A stretch of DNA of 64,000 nucleotides from Enterococcus alishanensis (GTDB lineage Bacteria > Bacillota > Bacilli > Lactobacillales > Enterococcaceae). The notes under the pieces were generated by a model. It searched no databases, was not told where the DNA came from, and saw only the letters and a list, made by a program, of their open reading frames with translations. Each line of letters begins with the position of its first letter. Position 1 is the first letter of the stretch. The stretch lies in contig NZ_JAHUZB010000006.1 of the NCBI RefSeq assembly GCF_019218635.1, positions 1 to 64,000 of the forward strand. The letters run 5' to 3'. Of the stretch, positions 20,984 through 29,966 are shown one piece after another. The position numbers and the translations under genes were made by a program.

Positions 20984-21511
20984 TCAGAAATTGGCATCCT
21001 CGTCTGGGTTATTTAAAATCGCTTCGATTGGAATAATTACAATAATAAAAACCACAATGTTGGCAATCAAACTTGGCCACAAATTTTGAGTAATAAAGTA
21101 CAACAGATTCACTGAGACCAACCTAAAAACTAGCTGCAGCAATAACAACGCCACATTCCAAATTGTCACAAAAATAATCATACCAAAAAACATGGTAAAA
21201 ATATTTTGATGAATTATCTTGCCAAATTTATACATTAACCAAACAATAAGTGGCATCACAGCCGCATAAATACCAATCATACCTGTGTAATAAATATCGA
21301 TAATCATTCCGATAACAATCATAGTAATGATTAAAAATTGTTCGTTGACTAATTTAGAAATAACTAATAAAAAAACCAAGGTAAGATGAACACTTACTAA
21401 ATAGCGGTTATCAAAAAAACTAGCTATTACTGATGAGATATGGGCATCTAGCAGTAGTGAGAGAAATAAAATGAATGGAGCTAAAATTTTTACTTTGTCT
21501 TGTCGAATCAT
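20984..21511 (-). CDS. mreD: Rod shape-determining protein MreD
   Basis: A 175-residue integral membrane protein with about five helices, the small partner of MreC in the elongation machinery. The sequence itself is variable, so the call rests on size, hydrophobicity and the four-base overlap (ATGA) with mreC. In ovoid cocci MreCD drive peripheral wall growth. Confidence 0.9.
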   Translation of the reverse strand: MIRQDKVKILAPFILFLSLLLDAHISSVIASFFDNRYLVSVHLTLVFLLVISKLVNEQFLIITMIVIGMIIDIYYTGMIGIYAAVMPLIVWLMYKFGKIIHQNIFTMFFGMIIFVTIWNVALLLLQLVFRLVSVNLLYFITQNLWPSLIANIVVFIIVIIPIEAILNNPDEDANF

Positions 21512-22368
21512 TCGCTAGCATCCACCGATCGTTGAATAATTGTCACTACTGAAAAATCAAACATATCGGCATAAGGTTTGATATAAATTTCTTTTGCCAA
21601 ACCATAACCAGTCGTTTTGACTTCGGTTACTTCACCAATTGGCAAGTTCGCTGGCGAGTTACCTCCCAAACCTGACGTTTGCACGATATCCCCTTTTTTA
21701 ATATCAGAAGTTTCTGTTAAGTCATCAGCGATCAACTCTTGTTTTTTCTTACGATAGCCAGACAAAACTCCATAACTATCACCATCATCCGTTGAAATTT
21801 TAACTGGGAAACGATTGACGTCATTGCTGTCAGTCGTTAACAACTCCACTTTAGAAGAATTTGCACTAGCTTCTACTACTCTTCCTACTAGTCCCGCTTG
21901 AGACATTACCGCCATATCTTTTTCAATACCATCGGTGGTTCCTTTATCCACCACCAAATTATCTTGCCACGAATTTGGTGAGCGGGTAATGACATTGGCA
22001 GTTACTTTATCGTAATCGCTCAAAGTTTCGTTTAATTCTAATTCATCTTGTAATTGACTAATTTCTTTTTCTTGGTTCTTATTACGCTGTTCTAATTCTT
22101 CGTATTCATCAATTTTTTCTTTTAAACGTTGATTTTCAGTATATGTTTCAGTCAAGTTTGAGACTGTGTCGATTCCCTCAACAATCCAACGACCAGGCGC
22201 AGAGATAACTTTATCGACCGCACCGACGATGTCATTGACACCAGATTGGAGCACATTTGTTTTAGAACTTTTCGAGCGCGAATACGCCGTCAAGCTTACT
22301 GTTGCAATCACCACGATGATAATGATCAAGATGATGATGATATTTTTATTTGGATTGAACTTTTTCAC
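21508..22368 (-). CDS. mreC: Rod shape-determining protein MreC
   Basis: At 286 residues it has a basic N terminus, a transmembrane helix at about 10-28, a coiled coil at about 72-115, then the beta-barrel MreC domain (VVDKGTTDGIEKDMAVMSQAGLVGRV). It scaffolds peripheral peptidoglycan synthesis outside the membrane. It overlaps mreD by four bases. Confidence 0.94.
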   Translation of the reverse strand: MKKFNPNKNIIIILIIIIVVIATVSLTAYSRSKSSKTNVLQSGVNDIVGAVDKVISAPGRWIVEGIDTVSNLTETYTENQRLKEKIDEYEELEQRNKNQEKEISQLQDELELNETLSDYDKVTANVITRSPNSWQDNLVVDKGTTDGIEKDMAVMSQAGLVGRVVEASANSSKVELLTTDSNDVNRFPVKISTDDGDSYGVLSGYRKKKQELIADDLTETSDIKKGDIVQTSGLGGNSPANLPIGEVTEVKTTGYGLAKEIYIKPYADMFDFSVVTIIQRSVDASE

Positions 22369-22474
22369 GTAGGCACCTCAAGATATTATAAATATAGATT
22401 AAATTTTACCACTAAATTAGGCTTAACTAAAGGATTGACAGTCGCCTTTAAAGAATTTTATTATCTCAAAAAAT

Positions 22475-22504
22475 AAAAAAAGATTGAGCAAAAATTCTCA
22501 ATCT
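22475..22504 (-). terminator. Terminator of thiN
   Basis: A stem AGATTGAG/CTCAATCT at the end of thiN is followed on the minus strand by seven U. It closes the rsgA-rpe-thiN unit. Confidence 0.85.
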
Positions 22505-23145
22505 TACGCGTCTTTATTTTGGGTGATCGCCACAATTCCACTAGTAAATGAAACCGTTGCGGGTTTTCCAATAAATTCGTTGCTTCCTAAACTGATCGGA
22601 GTGGCAAAATTAGTTTGAGTCAAAGTATATTTGGCCTCATTGATTATTAAATTATCAACAGCAGTCAAACAAATAATACCTAGATATTTGGTTTCAGGTA
22701 ATTGCTGAATCAAATGTTCGCCTGGCGGTAAATAAGAAAAATGATTTTGTTTATCTTGAATGACTAATTGTTGTAGAAACGGAAAAAAGCGTGGTTCCAA
22801 TCCTAACCACAAATTCGACAACAGATGATCTAAGCGGCCACCCGTTGCGCCGATTAATTTAATTTTAGCGTTTGGAAATTTTTCAAAAACCTTGCTCACA
22901 GCTAATTGCGTATCCGTTTCATCTTTTTCTGCCGGCGAAGTAAGAATCTCTTTGGCTTGCGCAAATACAAACCCCTGCTCTTCTTCGGTCAGTGAGTCGA
23001 AATCACCAATTGTTAGATCAGGAATGATATTTCGCTCTAGTAAAAATAAATTTCCGCGGTCAATTCCTACAACATAATCAAACCCATCAACGGAAAAAGC
23101 TGGCCAGTCTTCCGGACTTCCGCCAGCTACTAATAACACATTCAT
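22504..23145 (-). CDS. thiN: Thiamine pyrophosphokinase
   Basis: Transfers pyrophosphate from ATP to thiamine to give TPP. The 213 residues include VGIDRGNLFLLERNIIPDLTIGDFDS near residues 27-52 and the KDETDTQLAVSKVF block of the catalytic domain. It follows rpe with a one-base overlap, the usual Firmicutes order. It acts on the vitamin that the ThiT importer (38539-39126) would bring in. Confidence 0.93.
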   Translation of the reverse strand: MNVLLVAGGSPEDWPAFSVDGFDYVVGIDRGNLFLLERNIIPDLTIGDFDSLTEEEQGFVFAQAKEILTSPAEKDETDTQLAVSKVFEKFPNAKIKLIGATGGRLDHLLSNLWLGLEPRFFPFLQQLVIQDKQNHFSYLPPGEHLIQQLPETKYLGIICLTAVDNLIINEAKYTLTQTNFATPISLGSNEFIGKPATVSFTSGIVAITQNKDA

Positions 23146-23795
23146 TACTGAATCACTTCTCTTAAATCATCAATCGCTTTTTTAATATCTTTAGCGCCGT
23201 AGATGTAAGAACCTGCTACAAAAACATCGGCGCCCGCTTGGCGACAAAGTTTTGCTTCTTCTACTTTGATGCCACCATCGACTTCGATTTCATAATGATA
23301 ACCTTGTTCTTTTCGCAACGCTGCTAATTCGGCAATTTTATCTAATTGATTTTCAATAAAGCCTTGACCACCAAACCCTGGGTTAACAGTCATAACTAAA
23401 ACTTGATCACAGTCAGCCAAAACGTATTTTACATCTTCCACTGGTGTACCTGGATTCAGCACTACTCCTGATTTAACACCAGCTTGTTTAATCATTTGAA
23501 CAGCGCGGTGTAAATGAGGTGTTGCTTCTGCATGCACCATGATAATATCTGATCCTGCTTTAGCGAAATCCTCAATATATTTTTCTGGATCGCTGATCAT
23601 TAGGTGGACATCCAATGGTAATTTGGTAATTGGGCGTAACGCTGCAACCACGCTAGGACCAAAAGTAATATTCGGTACAAAATGACCGTCCATTACGTCG
23701 ACATGAATATAATCCACACCATAACCTTCCACAAGTTTTACATCTTCTCCCAATTTGGCAAAATCCGCGCTTAAAATCGATGGTGCAATTTTCAT
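23145..23795 (-). CDS. rpe: Ribulose-phosphate 3-epimerase
   Basis: Interconverts ribulose-5-P and xylulose-5-P in the pentose phosphate pathway. The 216-residue TIM barrel has the metal- and substrate-site blocks APSILSADFAKLGED, HVDVMDGHFVPNITFGP and MTVNPGFGGQ. It begins 5 bp after the rsgA stop. Confidence 0.96.
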   Translation of the reverse strand: MKIAPSILSADFAKLGEDVKLVEGYGVDYIHVDVMDGHFVPNITFGPSVVAALRPITKLPLDVHLMISDPEKYIEDFAKAGSDIIMVHAEATPHLHRAVQMIKQAGVKSGVVLNPGTPVEDVKYVLADCDQVLVMTVNPGFGGQGFIENQLDKIAELAALRKEQGYHYEIEVDGGIKVEEAKLCRQAGADVFVAGSYIYGAKDIKKAIDDLREVIQ

Positions 23796-23800
23796 AATAC

Positions 23801-24676
23801 CTACTCCTTTTTCTTTTTATATACTGGACGTCGTTTTTCGATGTCCTGTAAAAATTGTAAATAATTATCATAACGAGATTGGGCAATTTCCCCCTGCTCT
23901 ACTTCGGCTTTGACCGCACAACCTGGCTCTTTCACATGACGACATTCTCTAAACCGGCAATTGACAGAGGCTCGCACAAATTCAGGAAATTCTTTAGGTA
24001 AAGTTTCAGAGGTTAAATCCAAAAACTCAATCGAGCTAAATCCCGGTGTGTCAGCTACTAAGCCACTAAATATAGCTAGTAACTCAACATGTCGAGTAGT
24101 GTGTTTACCCCGTCCCAGCGCTTCCGAAATTTCTCCAGTAGCCAAATCTAACTCGGGCACCAATTCATTTAAAAGAGTTGATTTTCCAGCACCTGATTGA
24201 CCCATAAAAACTGTCAGTTTATTTTTAAATAACGATATTAATTTATCTTTTTCATCTAGCCCCGCGATTACAGAGTAACCAATGCCTTGATAGAGTTGCT
24301 TAATTTGATTAGCTAATGGCTGATCTTTAGCCAAATCAACTTTTGATAAATATATAACTGGTTCGATATTTTTTTCCTCTAAGGTGACTAAAAAACGATC
24401 CAGTAAATTATAAGAAAAATTCGGTTCAACTAAACTAATAACTACGACACCCAAATCAACATTTGCCACTGGTGGTCTGACTAATTCATTTTTTCGCGGT
24501 AAAAGTTCCAGCAAATATCCCTCACTGTTTTTTTCACTACTAAAAACAACTTCATCACCAACCAGCGGTGTCAGCTTTCTTTTTCGGAAATTTCCTCGAC
24601 CTCGCGTTTGATAAGTTTGACCATTACTGTATACATAATAAAAACCACTTAGCGCTTTGCGAATCTGTCCTTCGAT
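23801..24676 (-). CDS. rsgA: Ribosome small-subunit GTPase RsgA, apparent ATC start
   Basis: A circularly permuted GTPase that checks late 30S maturation. The frame contains the full N-terminal OB fold (IEGQIRKALSGFYYVYSNG...), then the permuted G domain with G4-like YLSK, G1 GQSGAGKSTLLN, G3 DTPGFSS and a C-terminal zinc module (CRFRECRHVKEPGC). Full length is 291 residues, typical of the family. No in-frame ATG, GTG or TTG precedes the OB fold. The only canonical start is TTG at 24512-24514, which would delete 54 residues. GGAGG at 24684-24688 sits seven bases before ATC at 24674-24676, so ATC is proposed as the initiator. The alternatives are a sequence error in an ATG or a truncated protein. 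Confidence 0.88.
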   Translation of the reverse strand: MEGQIRKALSGFYYVYSNGQTYQTRGRGNFRKRKLTPLVGDEVVFSSEKNSEGYLLELLPRKNELVRPPVANVDLGVVVISLVEPNFSYNLLDRFLVTLEEKNIEPVIYLSKVDLAKDQPLANQIKQLYQGIGYSVIAGLDEKDKLISLFKNKLTVFMGQSGAGKSTLLNELVPELDLATGEISEALGRGKHTTRHVELLAIFSGLVADTPGFSSIEFLDLTSETLPKEFPEFVRASVNCRFRECRHVKEPGCAVKAEVEQGEIAQSRYDNYLQFLQDIEKRRPVYKKKKE

Positions 24677-24751
24677 GATATCGCCTCCGTTCTTTTCACT
24701 TCGTATTGTATCATAGTTTGTTGATTTATTATTTGAATTTAATCATTTAAG

Positions 24752-24792
24752 TAAAAAATACCTTCCGCCAAATCAAGGCGAAAGGTATTTTA
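24752..24792 (-). terminator. Terminator of prkC
   Basis: A stem AAATACCTT-CGCC with GGCG-AAAGGTATTT is followed on the minus strand by a U run. It separates the kinase operon from rsgA. Confidence 0.85.
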
Positions 24793-24799
24793 AAAGAAA

Positions 24800-26914
24800 T
24801 TAACTACTGCTTGAAGAACTACTTCCACTGGAGACAACGACATTAATTGTTTCTCCTGATTTAATTGTGGCACCACCACCTGGGCTCGTTCGAATAACAT
24901 TGCCTACTGGAACTGAGTCCGAGGCTTCTTCACTAATTGAAGCAGTTAAGCCTAAACCTTGTAAATAACTTTCAGCGGCTGCGCGACTAGAACCGACCAA
25001 ATCTTTTAAGGTAAGTTCGCCTGAACCGCTTGAAACGACAACATTTACTGTGCCGCCCTTTTGAACAGTTCCACCACCGCCAGGGCTCGTCCGAATGACT
25101 ATACCAGCCGCAACAGAATCAGAAGCTTCTTCACTGATTGAGGCGTTCAGACCCAAACCTTGTAAATAACTTTCAGCAGCCGACTGACTAGAACCAGTTA
25201 GTTCATTAATCGTGATGTAGTTTGAACCAGAGCTCACTTTTAAAGTCACTGTATCTTCAGCTGAAACTTTACTACCGTTTACTGGCGATTGACTAATTAC
25301 TTGTCCAACAGGCACCGTTTCACTACCTTCATCCGTTCGATTAATCTGACTATCACTCAAACCTAATTCGATTAATGCTGCATAAGCTTCATCGTAGGTC
25401 ATCCCTTGATAATTGCCTAGTTTATATGTTTTAGGTCCACTAGAAACTCTGAAAGTTATTGTATCTTCCTTAGGATCTAGCTTTTCTCCCGCTTTTGGTG
25501 ATTGACTAATAATATCCCCTTCAGCAACTGTATCACTAGCGCTACGTCTAACTTTGATATTTCTTAAAACAAAACCACGTTTTTGCAAGTCACTTTGAGC
25601 AGAGGTTAAAGATTCTCCCTTATAATCTTTCAAAGTAATTTTTTTCGAGCCTGTACTAACAAATAATTGAACTTCAGAATTACGATTGACACTTGTTCCA
25701 GCTTCGGGACTAGTGCGAACTACATTGCCTTCGTCGACAGTATCATCAGCGATTTCTATAACTTCACTGTCGACCGTAAGATGAGCATTTTCTAGGGTTG
25801 AGGTTGCTTGCTCGACCGTCATATTCTGTACTTGCGGTACCGAAATATCTCCTCGGCCAAAAGCAAAATAACCAATCCCTAGCAGGGCTATTAAAGCGAT
25901 AATCCCACCAATAATCAATCTTTTTTTCCGTTTATTTTTCTTTTTAGGCTTATTGTTCTTTTTTGGTTTTGTCGATTTTTCCAGTTCAACTTTAGGTTCT
26001 GGCATTACTTCAGCTTCGGCTTCAATTGGGGTAATTGCTTTCGTTTCCCCCATCATTGCCATCGGTGTCCAAGGCATTTGGTTGAGCCCCGCACTAGTTA
26101 ATGCTACTGACAAATCAGCTGCCATCTCATCCACCGTTTTATAACGATCTGCTGGATCTTTAGCAGTTGCTTGTAAAACAATATTTTCAAGAGATTGAGG
26201 AATTTTAGGGTCCAATTGTTTTACTGAAGGAATCGGTTCTTGAAAATGTTTTAAAGCAATTGTTACCGCTGATTCCCCATCAAAAGGTACATTACCAGTA
26301 ATTAATTCGTATAAAATAATCCCTAATGCGTAAATATCTGATTGTTTGGTAGCCATACTTCCACGGGCTTGTTCTGGTGATAGATAATGCACTGAACCCA
26401 GTAAAGAATTGGTCTGAGTTAATGAAGTCTCTGACAATGCAATGGCGATTCCAAAATCAGCAATTTTCGCGACGCCTTCTTCATCAATTAACACATTTTG
26501 TGGTTTTAAATCCCGATGAATAATGCCGTGTTCATGAGCCAAACTAACTGCTGATAAAATCTGCTCCATGATATCCACAATTTTTGCATAAGGAATTGGG
26601 CTGTGGGTTTGAATATATCGCTTCAAATCCATTCCTTGCACAAATTCCATAACTAAATATTGCATGCCACCCTCTTCATCAACGTCATAAACACTGACAA
26701 TATTCGGATGAACTAATTCGGTTGCAGCTAAAGCTTCCCGCTGAAAACGTCTGATAGCTGTCTGGTCATTTTGAAAATCAAATCTTAGTACTTTGATTGC
26801 AACGTCACGATCTAATATTAAATCATGCGCTAAAAATACATTCGCCATGCCTCCACTACCAATACTAGCCAAAATTTTGTAGCGTCCATTGACTAGCGAG
26901 CCGATGTTTATCAT
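24800..26914 (-). CDS. prkC: Ser/Thr protein kinase with five PASTA repeats (PrkC/IreK type)
   Basis: A membrane receptor kinase sensing muropeptides or lipid II. In Enterococcus (IreK) it governs cell-wall stress responses and cephalosporin tolerance. At 704 residues the kinase domain spans about 10-270 (GSGGMANVF, catalytic HRDLKPQN, DFG, and APE-equivalent SPEQ). A Lys/Arg-rich juxtamembrane stretch precedes a single transmembrane helix at about 336-355. Five PASTA repeats and a Ser-rich tail follow. Repeats 4 and 5 are almost the same in protein sequence (YLQGLGL-ASISEEASDSV), suggesting a fairly recent duplication. It overlaps the phosphatase frame by four bases, so kinase and phosphatase are coupled. 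Confidence 0.96.
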   Translation of the reverse strand: MINIGSLVNGRYKILASIGSGGMANVFLAHDLILDRDVAIKVLRFDFQNDQTAIRRFQREALAATELVHPNIVSVYDVDEEGGMQYLVMEFVQGMDLKRYIQTHSPIPYAKIVDIMEQILSAVSLAHEHGIIHRDLKPQNVLIDEEGVAKIADFGIAIALSETSLTQTNSLLGSVHYLSPEQARGSMATKQSDIYALGIILYELITGNVPFDGESAVTIALKHFQEPIPSVKQLDPKIPQSLENIVLQATAKDPADRYKTVDEMAADLSVALTSAGLNQMPWTPMAMMGETKAITPIEAEAEVMPEPKVELEKSTKPKKNNKPKKKNKRKKRLIIGGIIALIALLGIGYFAFGRGDISVPQVQNMTVEQATSTLENAHLTVDSEVIEIADDTVDEGNVVRTSPEAGTSVNRNSEVQLFVSTGSKKITLKDYKGESLTSAQSDLQKRGFVLRNIKVRRSASDTVAEGDIISQSPKAGEKLDPKEDTITFRVSSGPKTYKLGNYQGMTYDEAYAALIELGLSDSQINRTDEGSETVPVGQVISQSPVNGSKVSAEDTVTLKVSSGSNYITINELTGSSQSAAESYLQGLGLNASISEEASDSVAAGIVIRTSPGGGGTVQKGGTVNVVVSSGSGELTLKDLVGSSRAAAESYLQGLGLTASISEEASDSVPVGNVIRTSPGGGATIKSGETINVVVSSGSSSSSSS

Positions 26915-27654
26915 GACTGATCCTCCTTCTCAAAGTGAATCAGCAAAACAGTAATATTATCAGAACCGCCCGCTTCATTAGCCGCTGAAATGAGACTCTT
27001 GGTTTTTTCTTCGATTGTCAAATCACTCGTAATCGTCACTAAAATGTCTTCTTCACTGACCATATTAGTCAAACCATCTGAACATAATAACAAGTAATCG
27101 CCTGTCTGATAAGTAAACTCAGAAACATCCACTTCCACACTTCCGAAAACACCGATGGAACGAGTCAGAATATTCTTTTGTGGATGGACCGCCGCCATCT
27201 CTTCAGTAATTTCTCCTGACTTCACTAACTCATTGACTAGGGAATGGTCATCCGTTAGTTGAACGATTGTGTCTTCGCTAATTTGATAAGCGCGACTATC
27301 TCCCACATGAGCCAAGGTAAAGCCATCTTCAAATAAAGCAGCTGAAACAATTGTTGTTCCCATTCCCTTGAGACTTTCATTAGTGTTTCCTTCATGATAA
27401 ATTGTTTCATTCTCTTTTTGAATTTCGGTTACAAACCATTCATTGATTGTCTGATCATCAGAGATATTTGATTGGCTCCATGCTTCTCCTAAACCATCAA
27501 CAATCATCTTACTGGCAACATCGCCAGCTTGATGCCCGCCCATACCATCAGCTAAAATTGCTAATTTCAGATCTGCCTGATTAGTAAAAACATTCGCGTA
27601 ATCTTGATTAGTGTGGCGTCTTTTGCCAATATCTGATTGAAATTGAATTTCCAT
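26911..27654 (-). CDS. stp: PP2C phosphatase Stp/PrpC (portion fused to RsmB)
   Basis: Mn-dependent Ser/Thr phosphatase that opposes the PASTA kinase. The ATG at 27652-27654 opens a 247-residue protein of normal length. The metal-binding motifs are present: DGMGGHQAG, GTTIVSA, HVGDSRAY, LCSDGLTNMV and GGSDNITVLL. AGAGGTGA lies 11 bases upstream and could start it separately. The frame is nevertheless continuous with rsmB upstream (26911-29025), so as written it also forms the C-terminal third of a fusion protein. Confidence 0.9.
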   Translation of the reverse strand: MEIQFQSDIGKRRHTNQDYANVFTNQADLKLAILADGMGGHQAGDVASKMIVDGLGEAWSQSNISDDQTINEWFVTEIQKENETIYHEGNTNESLKGMGTTIVSAALFEDGFTLAHVGDSRAYQISEDTIVQLTDDHSLVNELVKSGEITEEMAAVHPQKNILTRSIGVFGSVEVDVSEFTYQTGDYLLLCSDGLTNMVSEEDILVTITSDLTIEEKTKSLISAANEAGGSDNITVLLIHFEKEDQS

Positions 27655-29025
27655 AACAGGTACTTCACCTCTACTCTTTTTTTTCATTCCGCAAATAAAA
27701 AAGCCGTCAGTCATAAAATCTTGTGGGTACAAGGTTAACATTTGATCTTTGATTTGCTCAGCAAGTGTCTCATTCACAGCTAAATCAATCTTCTCGAATT
27801 CTGGATGATCTTGCAAAAAGCCAGCAACCACTTGTTGATTTTCTTCAGGTGCAATTGTACACGTACTGTAAACTAAAATACCATCAACTTTTAAAGTTGG
27901 CGCACAGCTGTCTAAAATAGCCCGTTGAATTTTTGGTAATTGGACAAAGTCGGCCGATTTTTTTTGATATTTCAAATCGGGTTTACGACGCATTAAGCCT
28001 AAACCTGAACAAGGCGCATCAATTAAAATACGATCAAAAGATTCTCGCTGAAACCGATTTTCCACCTCTCTTGCATCCATCTCGATTGTTTTAATTTGCT
28101 CTGAGACGTGTAGACGTTCGGCATTTTCTCTTACTAATTTTAACTTATGGGCATGAATATCTAAAGCGGTAATTTCTCCAGTGCCATCTAACAGTGCTGC
28201 AATATGGGTGGTTTTTCCTCCAGGTGCAGAACAAGCATCTAGAACTTTTTGCTCTTTTTCCAATTCCATTACTGGTGCAACCAGCATTGAGCTTTCATCT
28301 TGAACCGTTATCAGGCCTGCTTGGTATAATTCACTACCTGCCAAAAAGCCTTTTTCAGCAACGATTCCGTAAGGTGAAACCAAGCTTTCCCAAGCATCAA
28401 TGCCTTCTTCCGCTAATTTATTCAAAGCCGCTTCCCGACTAATTTCCCTTAAGTCTACTCGAGCACTAACATGACTAGGTTCTAATAATGACAAACCTAA
28501 CTCTCTAGTCTCTTCTTTGCCGATTTCTTTAATGAATTTTTCGACTAAAAAGCGAGGCATACTGATTTCAGTCGCCAAACGCTCGATTGGATCTTTGATC
28601 GCTTCAATCTCTGGAAAGCCACGTCGCTGCATGCTACGTAATACACCGTTAACGAATTTACCAATTCCAGCATTTCCCTTGGCTTTGGCAATTTCGACGG
28701 CCTCATTTAAAATGGCGTGGTCTGGTACCCGATCCAAATAAATCATTTGATAAGCAGATAATTGTAATAATTGATTGACCCAAGGTTCAACTTTTTTTGC
28801 TCGTTTGATGAAAGGGGCCACAAAATAAGCCAACGAAATTTGACGGCTTAAAGTGCCGTAAACAATCTCTGTTAACAAAGCTGCATCTCTTTTATCAACT
28901 TGATTTTTTTTAATTAATTCATTTAATAATAAATTAGAGTAGGCACCGCCATGGTTGATTCGCTCTAGAGCTTCCAAAGCGGTAAATCTAACGGAGTGCA
29001 ATAATTTTTTAGGAACTTTTGCCAT
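26911..29025 (-). CDS. rsmB: 16S rRNA m5C967 methyltransferase RsmB, in-frame fused to Stp
   Basis: Residues 1-457 are RsmB: an N-terminal NusB-like helical domain (about 1-135) and a Rossmann methyltransferase (SAM motif DACSAPGGKT, DAPCSG, and nucleophile Cys in YSTCTIAPEEN). Residues 458-704 are the complete phosphatase Stp. RsmB homologues normally stop near residue 450 (FFICGMKKK here), with stp as a separate gene. The junction is an A8 tract (27677-27684). One more A would give MKKKE followed by TAG at 27671-27673, and a Shine-Dalgarno for stp follows. So this is either a one-base deletion or sequence error, or a true fusion. The start shown overlaps the fmt stop by one base. Confidence 0.9.
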   Translation of the reverse strand: MAKVPKKLLHSVRFTALEALERINHGGAYSNLLLNELIKKNQVDKRDAALLTEIVYGTLSRQISLAYFVAPFIKRAKKVEPWVNQLLQLSAYQMIYLDRVPDHAILNEAVEIAKAKGNAGIGKFVNGVLRSMQRRGFPEIEAIKDPIERLATEISMPRFLVEKFIKEIGKEETRELGLSLLEPSHVSARVDLREISREAALNKLAEEGIDAWESLVSPYGIVAEKGFLAGSELYQAGLITVQDESSMLVAPVMELEKEQKVLDACSAPGGKTTHIAALLDGTGEITALDIHAHKLKLVRENAERLHVSEQIKTIEMDAREVENRFQRESFDRILIDAPCSGLGLMRRKPDLKYQKKSADFVQLPKIQRAILDSCAPTLKVDGILVYSTCTIAPEENQQVVAGFLQDHPEFEKIDLAVNETLAEQIKDQMLTLYPQDFMTDGFFICGMKKKSRGEVPVMEIQFQSDIGKRRHTNQDYANVFTNQADLKLAILADGMGGHQAGDVASKMIVDGLGEAWSQSNISDDQTINEWFVTEIQKENETIYHEGNTNESLKGMGTTIVSAALFEDGFTLAHVGDSRAYQISEDTIVQLTDDHSLVNELVKSGEITEEMAAVHPQKNILTRSIGVFGSVEVDVSEFTYQTGDYLLLCSDGLTNMVSEEDILVTITSDLTIEEKTKSLISAANEAGGSDNITVLLIHFEKEDQS

Positions 29026-29966
29026 TATTCTACCTTTTGTCCTTCTTGAACTTTTTGTCCACTACCATTTAAAAACGCTTGAATTGTTTGTTGCGCCTTG
29101 CCTGCTGGTTGTAATTCATCGATTTGTAAAACGGTCCCTTCACCACTAGCTATTTTCAAAGCTTTTTTACTCCGTTCGATAATTGTACCAGGAGCTTGAT
29201 CGGTTTTTTCAGCTGTGATTGTGGCTTTAAGAATTTTCCAGTGGGTACCTTGGTAAGACGTATAAGCAACTGGCCAAGGATGCATGCCGCGAATTTGATT
29301 ATTAATTTCAGTTGCTGTTTTTTGCCAATCAATCACTTCTTCTTCCCGCGTAATATTTGGTGAGAAAGTCACTTGGCTTTCATCTTGCGGAGTAGGTTGC
29401 AAAGAACCAGCCACAATCTTTGGTAAAGTAGCTAATAATAACTCTTTTCCGACACTACTTAATTTGTCAAACATCGTACCAACATCATCTTGATCAGTAA
29501 TCGGAATACTTTTTTGACTGTAAACACCGCCAGCATCCATTTTTTTGATCATTTCCATGATGGTTACACCGGTTTCTTTTTCGCCATTAATGATGGCGTA
29601 ATGAACTGGCGCACCACCGCGATATTTTGGTAATAAAGAAGCATGCACGTTGATTGCACCAATTTTTGGGACTTTCAATAGTCGTTCTGGTAAGAATTGA
29701 CCAAAAGCAGCTGTCACGATTACATCCGGCTGCAATTGTTCAATCTGATCTAATTCTTCTGAACCACTAATTTTTTCTGGCTGTAAAACCAATAAATCGT
29801 GTTTCAACGCAGCCTCTTTAACAGGCGTCGCAGTAATTATTTTTTTACGTCCCACTGGTCGATCTGGTTGCGTGACGACGGCTAAAACCTCATAGCCTTC
29901 AGTCAACAAACCTTCTAAAATAGGCACAGAAAAAGCTGGTGTACCCATAAATACTATTTTAGTCAT
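29025..29966 (-). CDS. fmt: Methionyl-tRNA formyltransferase
   Basis: Formylates initiator Met-tRNA. At 313 residues it has the catalytic region [20 protein letters not shown] (about 107-126) with Asn and His, then the invariant Asp in MIKKMDAGG. The C-terminal OB-like domain is present. It overlaps def by eight bases and rsmB by one, a tightly coupled priA-def-fmt-rsmB order as in Bacillus. Confidence 0.96.
   Translation of the reverse strand: MTKIVFMGTPAFSVPILEGLLTEGYEVLAVVTQPDRPVGRKKIITATPVKEAALKHDLLVLQPEKISGSEELDQIEQLQPDVIVTAAFGQFLPERLLKVPKIGAINVHASLLPKYRGGAPVHYAIINGEKETGVTIMEMIKKMDAGGVYSQKSIPITDQDDVGTMFDKLSSVGKELLLATLPKIVAGSLQPTPQDESQVTFSPNITREEEVIDWQKTATEINNQIRGMHPWPVAYTSYQGTHWKILKATITAEKTDQAPGTIIERSKKALKIASGEGTVLQIDELQPAGKAQQTIQAFLNGSGQKVQEGQKVE

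Noticed and set aside
23801-24514. A 237-residue RsgA starting at TTG 24512-24514
   Set aside because: It would remove the OB fold that is intact just upstream in frame, and there is no Shine-Dalgarno there.
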